Positions 53,231 to 62,160 of a DNA stretch of 64,000 nt are shown one piece after another. This DNA is from Inquilinus sp042743185 (GTDB lineage Bacteria; Pseudomonadota; Alphaproteobacteria; DSM-16000; Inquilinaceae), in assembly GCF_042743185.1 (NCBI RefSeq), contig NZ_JBHYMS010000002.1:1-64000 (forward strand), in the 5' to 3' direction. Position numbers and translations under genes: made by a program. The stretch's first letter is position 1. Every line of letters starts with the position of its first letter. A model generated the notes under the pieces. It was not told where the DNA came from. It did no database searches and worked only from the letters and a program-made list of their open reading frames with translations.

Positions 53231-54595
53231 TCAGCTCCGGCTATCGGGGGCCAGGTCGGGTGTGGTGGTCACGTGCCGCAGCACCATCGCCGCCCGGTTC
53301 CATCCGGGCGGCAGCAGCGTGGGACGCCGCAGCCGGATCTGAGCCAAGCCGAGGTCGTCGACATGCAGGGCGTAGAGCGCCGGCATCCCGCCGTCATAGG
53401 GCACCAGGCCGACGATCCGTCCGTCGGCGCCGCGCACCCAGGCGTTCCTGCGGCCCTCCTGTCCCGGCTCGGGCGCCAGGTCCGTGGTGGTCGGGCGCAG
53501 GTCGTAGTGACCGACCGGATCCTCGCGCCCGGCCACCTGCCGCAGGTCGATATTGGCCAGCGTGACCGGGCCGACCGGCCGGTCCGGCAGGCCGACCAGG
53601 ACCACGGCGCCCTGAGCCCGGCCGGACAGGCCGTCGATGACGATGTCCTGCACCGGGCCCGGCTCGATCCCGGGATGACGGCGGGCGATGGTGATCGTCA
53701 CCGGCTCGCCGCAGCCCCAGAAGCCTTCCGGGGTCTGGTGGCAGTCGACCGTCACCCCGCTCACCCGGATGCGCTCGATCACCCCGCCGTCGCGCGAGAA
53801 GATGCCGAAGGCCCGGTTCGAGGCGGCGACCACGCAATCGGCGAAGACCACGTCGCGGATGTCGGCCCAGGTCTCGGTGCCGATCTTCAGCGCGCAGCTC
53901 TCGCTCTCGATCACGCAGCCGGTGACGACGATCCGCTCGCAGGGGCGCAGCCGGGCGCGGCGCGTCGTCTTCAGGCAGATGCCGTCATCCGCAGCGCTGA
54001 TGAAGCAGCCTTCGATCCGGGCATCGGCGCAGCCGTCGAGATTGATGCCGTCGGTGTTGGGCATGCGCTTGTCGTTGCGGATCTCGACATTGCGCACCAC
54101 CGCCCGGCGGCAGCCGACCAGGTGGACCGTCCACATCGGCGAATCCTCGATGCCGATATCGGCGATCTCGACCCGCTCGCAGTCCTCGAACACCACCATG
54201 CGCGGCCGGCGGTCGACCGGCAGATGCGTGCCCAGGCTGCCGGCGCCGGGAACGCGCCAGTGCCGGCTGTCGCCGACCAGGAGGCCGTGGCCGGTGATGC
54301 CGATATCGCGGGCGCCAATGGCGATGATGAAGCCGCGGTCGGAGTCCTCGGCGATGCTGTCGACCGCCGTCTCGGCATAGCGGTCCCAGCCCGGCGCCGC
54401 CGCCAGCCGGGCGCCGGCCGACAGATGCAGCCGCACCCCATCGAGCAGGCGCAGGCCGCCGCTGGTCCAGTCGCCCGGCGGCACCGTCACCACGCCGCCG
54501 CCCTGGGCATGCGCCGCAGCGATGGCGGCGCGGATCGCCTCCGTCAGATCGGTGCCGGTCCCGGGCAGGGCGATGGCGACGGGATCAGGCGGCAT
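53231..54595 (-). CDS. Glycoside hydrolase family 28-like protein (polygalacturonase)
   Basis: The 454-residue protein has the right-handed beta-helix pattern of GH28 pectinases: N-terminal AIAAAHAQGGGVVTVPPGDW, MWTVHLVGCRRAVVRNVEI, the catalytic MPNTDGINLDG (NTD motif) and SAADDGICLKT (DD motif), and ALKIGTETWADIRDV. The classical GHG and RIK motifs are not evident, which is common in bacterial exo-type or oligomer-active members. No signal peptide is seen, so it may act on imported oligogalacturonides. It overlaps the ROK gene by 11 bases. Confidence 0.82.
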   Translation of the reverse strand: MPPDPVAIALPGTGTDLTEAIRAAIAAAHAQGGGVVTVPPGDWTSGGLRLLDGVRLHLSAGARLAAAPGWDRYAETAVDSIAEDSDRGFIIAIGARDIGITGHGLLVGDSRHWRVPGAGSLGTHLPVDRRPRMVVFEDCERVEIADIGIEDSPMWTVHLVGCRRAVVRNVEIRNDKRMPNTDGINLDGCADARIEGCFISAADDGICLKTTRRARLRPCERIVVTGCVIESESCALKIGTETWADIRDVVFADCVVAASNRAFGIFSRDGGVIERIRVSGVTVDCHQTPEGFWGCGEPVTITIARRHPGIEPGPVQDIVIDGLSGRAQGAVVLVGLPDRPVGPVTLANIDLRQVAGREDPVGHYDLRPTTTDLAPEPGQEGRRNAWVRGADGRIVGLVPYDGGMPALYALHVDDLGLAQIRLRRPTLLPPGWNRAAMVLRHVTTTPDLAPDSRS

Positions 54596-55805
54596 CGGTC
54601 AGCATCCTCAGGGTGAGGGGCAGCGGCAGCTCGCCCGGCAGGTCGTTGGCGCCGAACAGCGCGTTGTGCAGCCGGTTCAGCCCGACCGCGAGCGAACCGA
54701 TCAGGGTGGCGCGGTTGCCCAGGCTGCTGCATTCGACCGGCGGCGGGTCGATCAGGCAGCGCTGCAGCGCCGGCTCGATCAGGTCCCGCATCTCCGGCCG
54801 GATGCCGATGCTGCCGCCCAGCACCACCCGTTCCGGATCGACCACGGCGCAGATCGCGGCAATCGCCAGGGCCAGGAGGCGCGCGGTCTCCGCCAGGGTG
54901 TCCCGGGCCGGGGCTTCGCCGGCGGCGGCGCGATCGAAGATGTCGCGCACCGAGAGGCCGGGGGTGCCGCCCGCCGCCTCGTGGCGGGCGACGATGCCGC
55001 CGGCCGCCGCCGCGGCCTCCAGCACACCTTTGGAGCGCAGCTCCGGATCGAAGGGGTCGCCGCCGAGGGGCAGGTAGGAGACCTCGCCCGCCGCGCCGCG
55101 GGCGCCGCGCAGCAGCCTGCCGTCGACCAGCACCCCGGCGCCGATGCCGGTGCCGATCGCCATGAACACCAGGCTGGCGGCGTCCCGGCCGCGGCCCTGC
55201 CAGTGCTCGCCGATGACGCCGAGATTGACGTCGTTCTCGATCCGGACCGGGCAGCCGAGCGCCGCTTCCAGCGCGCCGCGCACGTCGAAGCCGTCGAAAT
55301 CCGGGATGTTTGGGGCGAGGCGGATGCTGCCCGAGGCCGGGTCGAGCACGCCGGGGCTGCCCAGCACCGCGACCTTGATCCGGCCGGCGTCGATGCCGCT
55401 GCGGGCGACCAGCCGGTCCCGCAGCGCCACGATCTGGGCCAGGATGGCCTGGCCGCCGGCCAGGTCGGTCGGCGCCACCACCTCGTCGACGATGCTGCAG
55501 GCGAGATCGGCCAGGGCGACGATCACCTTGCTGCCGCCGAGATCGATGCCGAGGACGAAGGCGGCGTCGGGCCGGACCTCGTAGGTGACGGCCGCACGGC
55601 CGATCGCGCCATGCGTGCGGCCGGTCTCGCGCACCCAGCCCGCCTCCTCCAGCACCCGCATCACCTCGGAGATCGTCTGCTTCGACAGCCCCGTCTCCCG
55701 CGCGATCTGGGAGCGCGAGATCGGCCCGCGATGGAGGACCGTCTCCATCACGGCGCGGAGGCTGAGCTGACGCGTCAGCGGCACGGGGTTGTCGAGGCGT
55801 TGCAT
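54585..55805 (-). CDS. ROK-family transcriptional regulator
   Basis: The 406-residue protein has an N-terminal winged helix (RAVMETVLHRGPISRSQIARETGLSKQTISEVMRVLEEAGWV, residues about 18-60) and a sugar-kinase-like ROK domain (VLGIDLGGSKVIVALADL; LGSPGVLDP; IENDVNLGVIGEHW; MAIGTGIGAGVLVDG). The ROK zinc motif CxCGxxGC is absent; the stretch after GARGAAGEVSYLPLGG has no Cys. As first gene of the operon it probably represses it and is released by a sugar from the transport route. A palindrome 12 bases before the start may be its site. Confidence 0.88.
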   Translation of the reverse strand: MQRLDNPVPLTRQLSLRAVMETVLHRGPISRSQIARETGLSKQTISEVMRVLEEAGWVRETGRTHGAIGRAAVTYEVRPDAAFVLGIDLGGSKVIVALADLACSIVDEVVAPTDLAGGQAILAQIVALRDRLVARSGIDAGRIKVAVLGSPGVLDPASGSIRLAPNIPDFDGFDVRGALEAALGCPVRIENDVNLGVIGEHWQGRGRDAASLVFMAIGTGIGAGVLVDGRLLRGARGAAGEVSYLPLGGDPFDPELRSKGVLEAAAAAGGIVARHEAAGGTPGLSVRDIFDRAAAGEAPARDTLAETARLLALAIAAICAVVDPERVVLGGSIGIRPEMRDLIEPALQRCLIDPPPVECSSLGNRATLIGSLAVGLNRLHNALFGANDLPGELPLPLTLRMLTDAA

Positions 55806-55816
55806 CGTCCGTATTT

Positions 55817-55835
55817 GTTCGGCAGGTTGACGAAC
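55817..55835. promoter_or_regulatory. Palindrome upstream of the ROK operon, possible operator
   Basis: GTTCG-N9-CGAAC, flanked by further symmetric bases, lies 12 bases before the ROK start codon on the operon's 5' side. A perfect TTGACA (-35 type, minus strand) is at 55867-55862, but the matching -10 box is not clear. The spacing suits an autorepressor site. Confidence 0.45.
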
Positions 55836-55955
55836 TAAGCCTGACGCAGAAAAACGGATGCTGTCAACGGGTGAATCGGGGCTGGTTGGAACGCTGGTTC
55901 GCTCCCTGACCCGGGCCGCACCGAATCGGGCCGCGGCTTGCGGGGGCGAATCAGG

Positions 55956-55983
55956 TTGCGTATCTGTGGCGGATCGCTATATA
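55956..55983 (+). promoter_or_regulatory. Predicted promoter of the rimP-nusA-infB operon
   Basis: TTGCGT (55956-55961) and TATATA (55978-55983) are spaced by 16 bases. A transcript from about 55990 would have a 114-base leader carrying a hairpin-forming stretch (CGTTCG at 56003 against CGAACG at 56027) and the terminator 56041-56064. Confidence 0.55.
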
Positions 55984-56040
55984 TCACCGCAGTTACCCAT
56001 AGCGTTCGGCTTGACTATGGTTCAGTCGAACGATTGAGAG

Positions 56041-56064
56041 GGTGGGCTGCGGCCCGCCTTTTTT
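56041..56064 (+). terminator. Intrinsic terminator/attenuator in the rimP leader
   Basis: GGTGGGC-TGCG-GCCCGCC is a 7-bp stem (one G-U pair) followed by six Ts. It lies downstream of the predicted promoter and 39 bases before the rimP start, so it would stop most transcripts unless relieved. The preceding CGTTCG/CGAACG stem ends only ten bases before it and could compete with it. Confidence 0.7.
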
Positions 56065-56103
56065 CGTTGTGGTGACGGCTTTCCAAGGCTCTGGACGCGG
56101 GGA

Positions 56104-56685
56104 ATGCCGGAGAGGATGACGCAAGTGGATCAGGTGCGCGCGATCGTGGCGCCGTCGCTGGAGGCGATGGGCTATGAGGTCGTGCGCGTCCTCATGACCG
56201 GCGGCGAGCACCGGCCGCAGCTGCAGATCATGGCCGAGCGGATCGACCGCCGCGGCATGACCGTGGACGACTGCGCCGAGATCAGCCGCGCGGTGTCGGC
56301 GATCCTCGATGTCGAGGATCCGATCCCGACGGCCTACACGCTCGAGGTCTCCTCCCCCGGCATCGACCGCCCGCTGACCCGGCCCGTCGACTATGAGCGT
56401 TTCCTCGGCCACGAGGCGCGGCTCGAGACGCGGGTTCCGGTCGACGGCCGCAAGCGCTTCCGCGGCGTCCTGGCCGGGATCGAGGACGAGACGGTGCTGC
56501 TGCGGTCCGAGGAGATCGGGGAGGAGCCGGTGCGGCTGCCCTTCGCCGAGATCCAGCGGGCGAAGCTGATCCTCACCGACGCCCTGATCGAAGCCGCCGC
56601 CGCAGAGGTCGAGCAGGCCGAGGCCGCGGCCGCAGCTGCGGCCCCGCAGCCCGACGCCCCCCAGGCCGACGCCCAAGACGCATAG
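56104..56685 (+). CDS. rimP: Ribosome maturation factor RimP
   Basis: The 193-residue protein has the RimP pattern: VRAIVAPSLEAMGYEVVRV, IMAERIDRRGMTVDDCAEISRAVS, YTLEVSSPGIDRPLTRPVDYERFLGHEARLET (end of the N-domain and start of the Sm-like C-domain). RimP helps assemble the 30S subunit. A longer Ala/Gln-rich tail of about 25 residues than in E. coli is present. The ATG at 56104 is used; 56116 is an alternative with AGAGG directly before it. Confidence 0.95.
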   Translation: MPERMTQVDQVRAIVAPSLEAMGYEVVRVLMTGGEHRPQLQIMAERIDRRGMTVDDCAEISRAVSAILDVEDPIPTAYTLEVSSPGIDRPLTRPVDYERFLGHEARLETRVPVDGRKRFRGVLAGIEDETVLLRSEEIGEEPVRLPFAEIQRAKLILTDALIEAAAAEVEQAEAAAAAAAPQPDAPQADAQDA

Positions 56686-56699
56686 GAACGCCCAAGGCT

Positions 56700-58190
56700 A
56701 TGGAACTGCTGCACGTTGCCGATGTCGTGGCCCGCGAGAAGAGCATCGATCGCGACGAGGTGCTGACCGCGATGGAGCAGGCCATCCAGAAGGCCGGCCG
56801 CTCCAAATACGGCCATGAGCACGACATCCGCGCCCATATCAACCGCAAGTCGGGCGATATCGAGCTGCGTCGCTACCGCCAGATCGTCGAGACGGTCGAG
56901 GACGAGGCCACCCAGCTGGACGCCAGGGACGCGGCCAAGCGCTGGCCGCATATGAAGGTCGGGGAGTTCGTCATCGACGACCTGCCGCCGATCGATTTCG
57001 GCCGCATCGCCGCCCAGACGGCGAAGCAGGTGATCGTGCAGAAGGTGCGGGAGGCCGAGCGCCACCGCCAGTTCGAGGAATACAAGGACCGCGTCGACGA
57101 GATCGTCAACGGCTCGGTCAAGCGCGTCGAATACGGCAACGTCACGGTCGACCTCGGCCGGGCCGAGGGCGTCATCCGCCGCGACGAGCTGCTGCCGCGC
57201 GAGCATTTCAAGGTCGGCGACCGCGTCCGCGCCTTCATCTACGACGTGCGCGAGGAGCCGCGCGGGCCGCAGATCTTCCTGTCGCGCACCCATGGCCAGT
57301 TCATGGCCAAGCTGTTCGCCATGGAGGTGCCGGAGATCTATGACGGCATCATCGAGATCAAGTCGGTGGCCCGCGACCCGGGCAGCCGCGCCAAGATCGC
57401 GGTGATCTCGAAGGACAGCTCGATCGACCCGGTCGGCGCCTGCGTCGGCATGCGCGGCAGCCGCGTCCAGGCCGTGGTGGGCGAGCTGCAGGGCGAGAAG
57501 ATCGACATCATCCCGTGGTCCGGGGACGCCGCGACCTTCGTGGTCAACGCCCTGGCCCCGGCCGAGGTGGCCAAGGTGGTGCTCGACGACACCCAGAACC
57601 GGATCGAGGTGGTGGTGCCGGACGACCAGCTGTCGCTGGCGATCGGCCGCCGCGGCCAGAACGTCCGCCTCGCCTCGATGCTGACCGGCTGGGACATCGA
57701 CATCCTGACCGAGGCCGAGGAGAGCGAGCGCCGCCAGGAGGAGACCCGGCAGCGCAGCGAATTGTTCATGGAGGCCCTGGACGTCGACGACGTCATCGCC
57801 CATCTCCTGGTGGCCGAAGGTTTCCGTCAGGTCGAGGAGATCGCCTACACGCCGCTCGACGAGCTGGCGGAGATCGAGGGCTTCGACGAGGGCGTGGCCG
57901 GCGAGCTGCAGGAGCGCGCGCTGCGCTGGCTCGAGGAGCGCGACCGGCAGCTGACCGAGCGGTATAAGGAGCTCGGTGTGGCCGACGACCTGGCGGCGCT
58001 GGAGGCATTGACCCCGGCGATCCTGGTCAAGCTCGGCGAGAACGGGGTCAAGACCCTGGACGATTTGGCGGATCTGGCCGGCGACGAGCTGGTCGAGATC
58101 CTCGGTGAGAAGACGATTTCCCTCGACGATGCCAACGCCCTGATCATGCAGGCGCGGGCCCATTGGTTCGAGGAGGAGGAGAAGGCCTGA
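56700..58190 (+). CDS. nusA: Transcription termination/antitermination factor NusA
   Basis: The 496-residue protein has the N-terminal RNA-polymerase-binding domain (1-125), an S1 domain (about 135-200, GVIRRDELLPREHFKVGDRVRAFIYD in part), two KH domains (about 230-345, DPVGACVGMRGSRVQAVVGEL; LAIGRRGQNVRLA) and two acidic C-terminal helix-hairpin-helix repeats (LDELAEIEGFDEGVA; LDDLADLAGDELVEIL). It modulates pausing, termination and rRNA antitermination. It starts 14 bases after rimP. Confidence 0.96.
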   Translation: MELLHVADVVAREKSIDRDEVLTAMEQAIQKAGRSKYGHEHDIRAHINRKSGDIELRRYRQIVETVEDEATQLDARDAAKRWPHMKVGEFVIDDLPPIDFGRIAAQTAKQVIVQKVREAERHRQFEEYKDRVDEIVNGSVKRVEYGNVTVDLGRAEGVIRRDELLPREHFKVGDRVRAFIYDVREEPRGPQIFLSRTHGQFMAKLFAMEVPEIYDGIIEIKSVARDPGSRAKIAVISKDSSIDPVGACVGMRGSRVQAVVGELQGEKIDIIPWSGDAATFVVNALAPAEVAKVVLDDTQNRIEVVVPDDQLSLAIGRRGQNVRLASMLTGWDIDILTEAEESERRQEETRQRSELFMEALDVDDVIAHLLVAEGFRQVEEIAYTPLDELAEIEGFDEGVAGELQERALRWLEERDRQLTERYKELGVADDLAALEALTPAILVKLGENGVKTLDDLADLAGDELVEILGEKTISLDDANALIMQARAHWFEEEEKA

Positions 58191-58891
58191 GCGACGCGAC
58201 CGTCCATTTCCCCGAGGATGCGGAGCAGCCCGAGGCCGAAGGGCCCGAGCGGCGTTGCATCGCGACCGGAGCCGTGCGGCCGAAGGCGGAGCTGATTCGC
58301 TTCGTCGTCGGCCCCGACGGCCAGGTCGTGCCCGATCTGGCGGAACGGCTGCCGGGCCGCGGACTGTGGGTGAGCGCCGAGCGCGAGGCCTTGCTTCGGG
58401 CCCAGGCCAAGGGCCTGTTCGCCAAAGCGGCGCGCCAGTCGGTCCGTGCCCCGGACGATCTGGTCGATCGGATCGCAGCGCTCCTGCATCGGAGCTGCAT
58501 CGATCTCATCGGGATGGCACGCCGGGCGGGACAGGCGGTGGCCGGATATGAGAAAGTGCACGCGTGGCTGGCCGAGGGCCGCGCCGCGGTGCTGCTGGCA
58601 GCATCGGATGGCGCTGCGGACGGGCGAGCCAAGCTGGCGGCCCTGGCCGCCGCGGTCCGGCCGGCGCCGGCACTTGTGGAGATCTTCTCCGCCGACGCAC
58701 TCGGGATGGCCTTTGCCCGGGACCGCATGGTACACGCTGCGATCGCTCGCGGCGGTCTGGCGGAGCGGCTGGTCGCGGAAGCGGCACGGCTGGACGGAAT
58801 TCGTGGTCGAGCCGACCGGGTCGGACCGGCTGGACGTGGTGTGGTCGACGGGGCATCGGGTGCCGCGCCGGCCTTCTCTGTGCAGGGATAG
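58163..58891 (+). CDS. YlxR (DUF448) and L7Ae-like fused RNA-binding protein
   Basis: The product of about 235-242 residues joins a YlxR domain (ERRCIATGAVRPKAELIRFVVGPDG, PGRGLWVSAEREAL; residues about 25-100) to an L7Ae/eL8-like domain (LIGMARRAGQAVAGYEKVHAWL; GRAAVLLAASDGA). This fusion is usual in alphaproteobacteria between nusA and infB; its role is probably in RNA or ribosome regulation. The TTG at 58163 is in-frame, but GGAGGAGGAG just upstream of a CTG at 58187 makes that rare start, overlapping the nusA stop, an attractive alternative. Confidence 0.85.
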   Translation: MVRGGGEGLSDATVHFPEDAEQPEAEGPERRCIATGAVRPKAELIRFVVGPDGQVVPDLAERLPGRGLWVSAEREALLRAQAKGLFAKAARQSVRAPDDLVDRIAALLHRSCIDLIGMARRAGQAVAGYEKVHAWLAEGRAAVLLAASDGAADGRAKLAALAAAVRPAPALVEIFSADALGMAFARDRMVHAAIARGGLAERLVAEAARLDGIRGRADRVGPAGRGVVDGASGAAPAFSVQG

Positions 58892-58912
58892 CGGCGGATC
58901 ACGCTGGACGAT

Positions 58913-61606
58913 ATGACGGATAGCAAGGAACAGGATCGCAAGACGCTGTCGCTGGGCAGTGCGAAGCCCAAGCTCACCCTCGGTGGGAAGCCGGGTGACG
59001 GGGGCCAGGTGCGCCAGCAATTCAGCCATGGCCGCTCCAAGGCGGTGACCGTCGAGGTCAAGCGCCAGCGCGGCGGCACCAACACGGCCCTCGCCGATGG
59101 CGGCGCGGCGGCACGGCGGGCGGCCGAAGGCCAGCCCGGCCGCAGCGCCCGAGGCGGTGGCGGCGGCGGCATGCTGGGCGGACGGGTTCTCTCGCAGGCC
59201 GAGCGCGAGGCGCGGCAGCGCGCCCTGCAGGTCGCCCTGCGCGAAGAGGAAGCGCGCCGGCACCTGCCGGAGCCGGCCGAGCCCGAGCAGGTCGCGGACA
59301 GCGAGGCCGTCGAGGCCGCGCCGGAACCGGCCATGCCGCTCGACCCCGAGTCGCTGCGCCGGCGGGAGCTCGACGAGCTCAACGCGATCGAGAGCGAAGC
59401 CAAGCGCAAGATCGAGGAGGAGCGCTTCCTGCTCGAGGAGGAGCAGAAGCGCCGTGACGCCGAGCGCGCGGCCGAGGACGCCCGCCGCAAGGCGGTCGCC
59501 GACCGCTCCGGCCAGGCCGCTGCGGCCCGGGCCCCGGCCGAGCCGGCCGGTCTGCGCGGCGTGCCGGCCACGGCCGATGATGAAGAGGACAGCCGCCGTC
59601 GCGGCGGCGGCCCCGGCCGCGGTGCGCCCGGCCGTGGCGCCCTGCCCGGCCGCGGTGCCCCCGCGAGCCCGCCCCGGCGCGCCCCGGGCCCCGGCAAGTC
59701 CGAGCCGAAGCGCCGCTCCGGCAAGATGACCGTGGTTCAGGCCCTCAGCGACGATGGCGAGACCCGCGGCCGCAGCCTGGCGGCGATGCGCCGGGCCCGG
59801 GAGCGCGAGCGCCTGGCCCAGCTGAGCCAGAACCAGGAGAAGTTCTCCCGCGAGGTGATCATCCCCGAGGTCATCACCGTGCAGGAGCTGGCCAACCGCA
59901 TGGCCGAGCGCGGCGGCGACGTGGTCAAGTCGCTGATGCGCATGGGCGTGATGGCGACGATCACCCAGTCGATCGATGCCGACACCGCCGAGCTGGTGGT
60001 GGCGGAATTTGGACATAAGGTAAAGCGCGTGGCCGAATCCGACGTCGAGATCGGCCTGCGCGGCGACGAGGACGCGGCGGAGGAGCTGCAGCCGCGGCCC
60101 CCGGTCGTGACCATCATGGGCCACGTCGATCACGGCAAGACCTCGCTGCTGGACGCCCTGCGTCACACCAACGTGGTGTCCGGCGAGGCCGGCGGCATCA
60201 CCCAGCACATCGGCGCCTATCAGGTGCAGGTCCCATCCGGCCAGCGCGTCACCTTCATCGACACGCCGGGCCACGCCGCCTTCACCGAGATGCGGGCCCG
60301 CGGCGCCAACACCACCGACATCGTCGTGCTGGTGGTGGCCGCGAATGACGGTGTCATGCCGCAGACGATCGAGGCGATCCGCCACGCCCGCGCCGCGGAA
60401 GTCCCGATCATCGTCGCGATCAACAAGATCGACCTGCCCGACGCCAAGCCCGACCGCGTGCGCACCGAACTGCTGCAGCACGAGATCGTGGTCGAGGAGA
60501 TGGGCGGCGAGACGCTCGACGTCCCGGTCTCGGCCAAGACCGGCGCCGGCCTCGACAAGCTGGTCGAGACCATCCTGCTGCAGGCCGAGGTGCTCGACCT
60601 CAAGGCCAACCCGGACCGCCCGGCCGAAGGCTCGGTGATCGAGGCGAAGCTGGAGCGCGGCCGCGGCTCGGTCGCGACCGTCCTGGTCCAGCGCGGCACC
60701 GTCAAGGTCGGCGACATCTTTGTCACCGGCGGCGAATGGGGCCGCGTGCGCGCCCTGCTCGACGACCGCGGCCAGAACCTGAAATCGGCCGGGCCCGCCC
60801 AGCCGGTCGAGGTGCTCGGCCTCAACGGCACGCCGCTCGCCGGCGACGACTTCGTGGTCGTCGACAGCGAGGCGCGAGCCCGCGAGATCACCGAGTTCCG
60901 CAACCGCAAGCGGCGCGAGGCGTCCCATGTCGCCACCGCGCGCGGCTCGCTCGAGCAGATGTTCGAGAAGATCCGCGAGGGCGAGGCGAAGGAGCTGCCG
61001 GTCATCATCAAGGGTGACGTGCAGGGTTCGGTCGAAGCCATCGCCGGGTCGCTGGAGAAGGCCGCGGGCGACAATGTCGAGGTCAAGGTGCGGGTGCTGC
61101 ACTCCGCGGTCGGCGCCATCACCGAGAGCGACGTCACCCTCGCCGCCTCGACCGGCGCCATGCTGATCGGCTTCAACGTCCGCGCCAACCCGCAGGCGCG
61201 GGAGATGGCCAAGCGCGACGGGGTGGAAATCCGCTACTACTCGATCATCTACAACGTGATCGACGACGTGAAGGCGGCCCTGACCGGCCTCCTGGCGCCG
61301 AAGATGCGCGAGAACTACATCGGCAATGCCGAGATCCGCGAGGTGTTCAACATCACCAAGGTCGGCAAGGTCGCCGGCTGCATGATCACCAACGGCGTGG
61401 TCAAGCGCGGTGCCGGTGTCCGCCTGCTGCGCGACAACGTCGTGGTCCACGAGGGCACGCTGAAGACCCTGAAGCGCTTCAAGGACGAAGTCCGCGAGGT
61501 GCGCGAGGGCTACGAATGCGGCATGGCCTTCGAGAACTACGACGACATCCGCGCCGGCGACGTGATCGAGTGCTTCGAGCTGGTCGAGGAGGTCCGCGCG
61601 CTCTAG
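58913..61606 (+). CDS. infB: Translation initiation factor IF-2
   Basis: The 897-residue protein has a long charged Ala/Arg/Glu-rich N-terminus (to about 270), the IF2_N-type segment, the G domain starting about 395 with GHVDHGKTS (G1), FIDTPGHAAF (G3) and NKIDLPDA (G4), and domains II-IV to the C-terminus (ECFELVEEV). It places initiator tRNA on the ribosome with GTP. It is separated by 21 bases from the YlxR gene. Confidence 0.97.
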   Translation: MTDSKEQDRKTLSLGSAKPKLTLGGKPGDGGQVRQQFSHGRSKAVTVEVKRQRGGTNTALADGGAAARRAAEGQPGRSARGGGGGGMLGGRVLSQAEREARQRALQVALREEEARRHLPEPAEPEQVADSEAVEAAPEPAMPLDPESLRRRELDELNAIESEAKRKIEEERFLLEEEQKRRDAERAAEDARRKAVADRSGQAAAARAPAEPAGLRGVPATADDEEDSRRRGGGPGRGAPGRGALPGRGAPASPPRRAPGPGKSEPKRRSGKMTVVQALSDDGETRGRSLAAMRRARERERLAQLSQNQEKFSREVIIPEVITVQELANRMAERGGDVVKSLMRMGVMATITQSIDADTAELVVAEFGHKVKRVAESDVEIGLRGDEDAAEELQPRPPVVTIMGHVDHGKTSLLDALRHTNVVSGEAGGITQHIGAYQVQVPSGQRVTFIDTPGHAAFTEMRARGANTTDIVVLVVAANDGVMPQTIEAIRHARAAEVPIIVAINKIDLPDAKPDRVRTELLQHEIVVEEMGGETLDVPVSAKTGAGLDKLVETILLQAEVLDLKANPDRPAEGSVIEAKLERGRGSVATVLVQRGTVKVGDIFVTGGEWGRVRALLDDRGQNLKSAGPAQPVEVLGLNGTPLAGDDFVVVDSEARAREITEFRNRKRREASHVATARGSLEQMFEKIREGEAKELPVIIKGDVQGSVEAIAGSLEKAAGDNVEVKVRVLHSAVGAITESDVTLAASTGAMLIGFNVRANPQAREMAKRDGVEIRYYSIIYNVIDDVKAALTGLLAPKMRENYIGNAEIREVFNITKVGKVAGCMITNGVVKRGAGVRLLRDNVVVHEGTLKTLKRFKDEVREVREGYECGMAFENYDDIRAGDVIECFELVEEVRAL

Positions 61607-61726
61607 GGCCGGACTTCCTGATTTCCTGCACCATCGCCGCCGATCGGGACTATCCTCGGTCGGCGGTGGATGGATCCTTCCCCCGGTCCGGCCCAAGCCG
61701 GACCGCGGCGTTTTGAGAACGACCCC

Positions 61727-62158
61727 ATGCGACACACCACTGCCAACGGCCCGAGCCAACGCCAGCTGCGCGTCGGCGAGGAGCTGCGCCACGCCCTGGC
61801 CGCCATCCTGCTGCGCGGCGAGATGCACGACCCCGACCTTGCCGGCGTCTCGATCACCGTCTCCGAGGTCCGGCCCAGCCCGGACATGAAGCACGCCACC
61901 GTCTTCGTCACCACGCTGAACGGCGACAAGATGGACGTCGTGCTGCCGGCGCTGCGCCGTGCCGCATCCTTCCTGCGCGGCCAGGTCGCGAAGACCGTCC
62001 GGCTGCGCCACACGCCCCAGCTCAGCTTCCAGGCCGACACCTCGTTCGACTACGCGCAGAAGATCAACACGCTGCTGCATCAGGACGTGATCGCCCGCGA
62101 CCTGTCCGACGACGAAGGTCCGTCGGACGGCAAGGCGGACGACGCCGATGGCGCGTAA
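61727..62158 (+). CDS. rbfA: Ribosome-binding factor A
   Basis: The 143-residue protein has the KH-type fold of RbfA: SQRQLRVGEELRHALAAILLRGE, VSITVSEVRPSPDMKHATVFV, FLRGQVAKTVRLRHTPQLSFQAD. It helps late 30S assembly and cold adaptation. The ATG at 61727 lies where the conserved region begins; the frame is open further upstream. The last bases of the gene are part of a 13-bp direct repeat shared with the truB start. Confidence 0.95.
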   Translation: MRHTTANGPSQRQLRVGEELRHALAAILLRGEMHDPDLAGVSITVSEVRPSPDMKHATVFVTTLNGDKMDVVLPALRRAASFLRGQVAKTVRLRHTPQLSFQADTSFDYAQKINTLLHQDVIARDLSDDEGPSDGKADDADGA

Positions 62159-62160
62159 GA

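Noticed and set aside
57845..62080. 1411-codon open frame antisense to nusA, ylxR, infB and rbfA
   Set aside because: It is a GC-driven shadow of four well-recognised genes.
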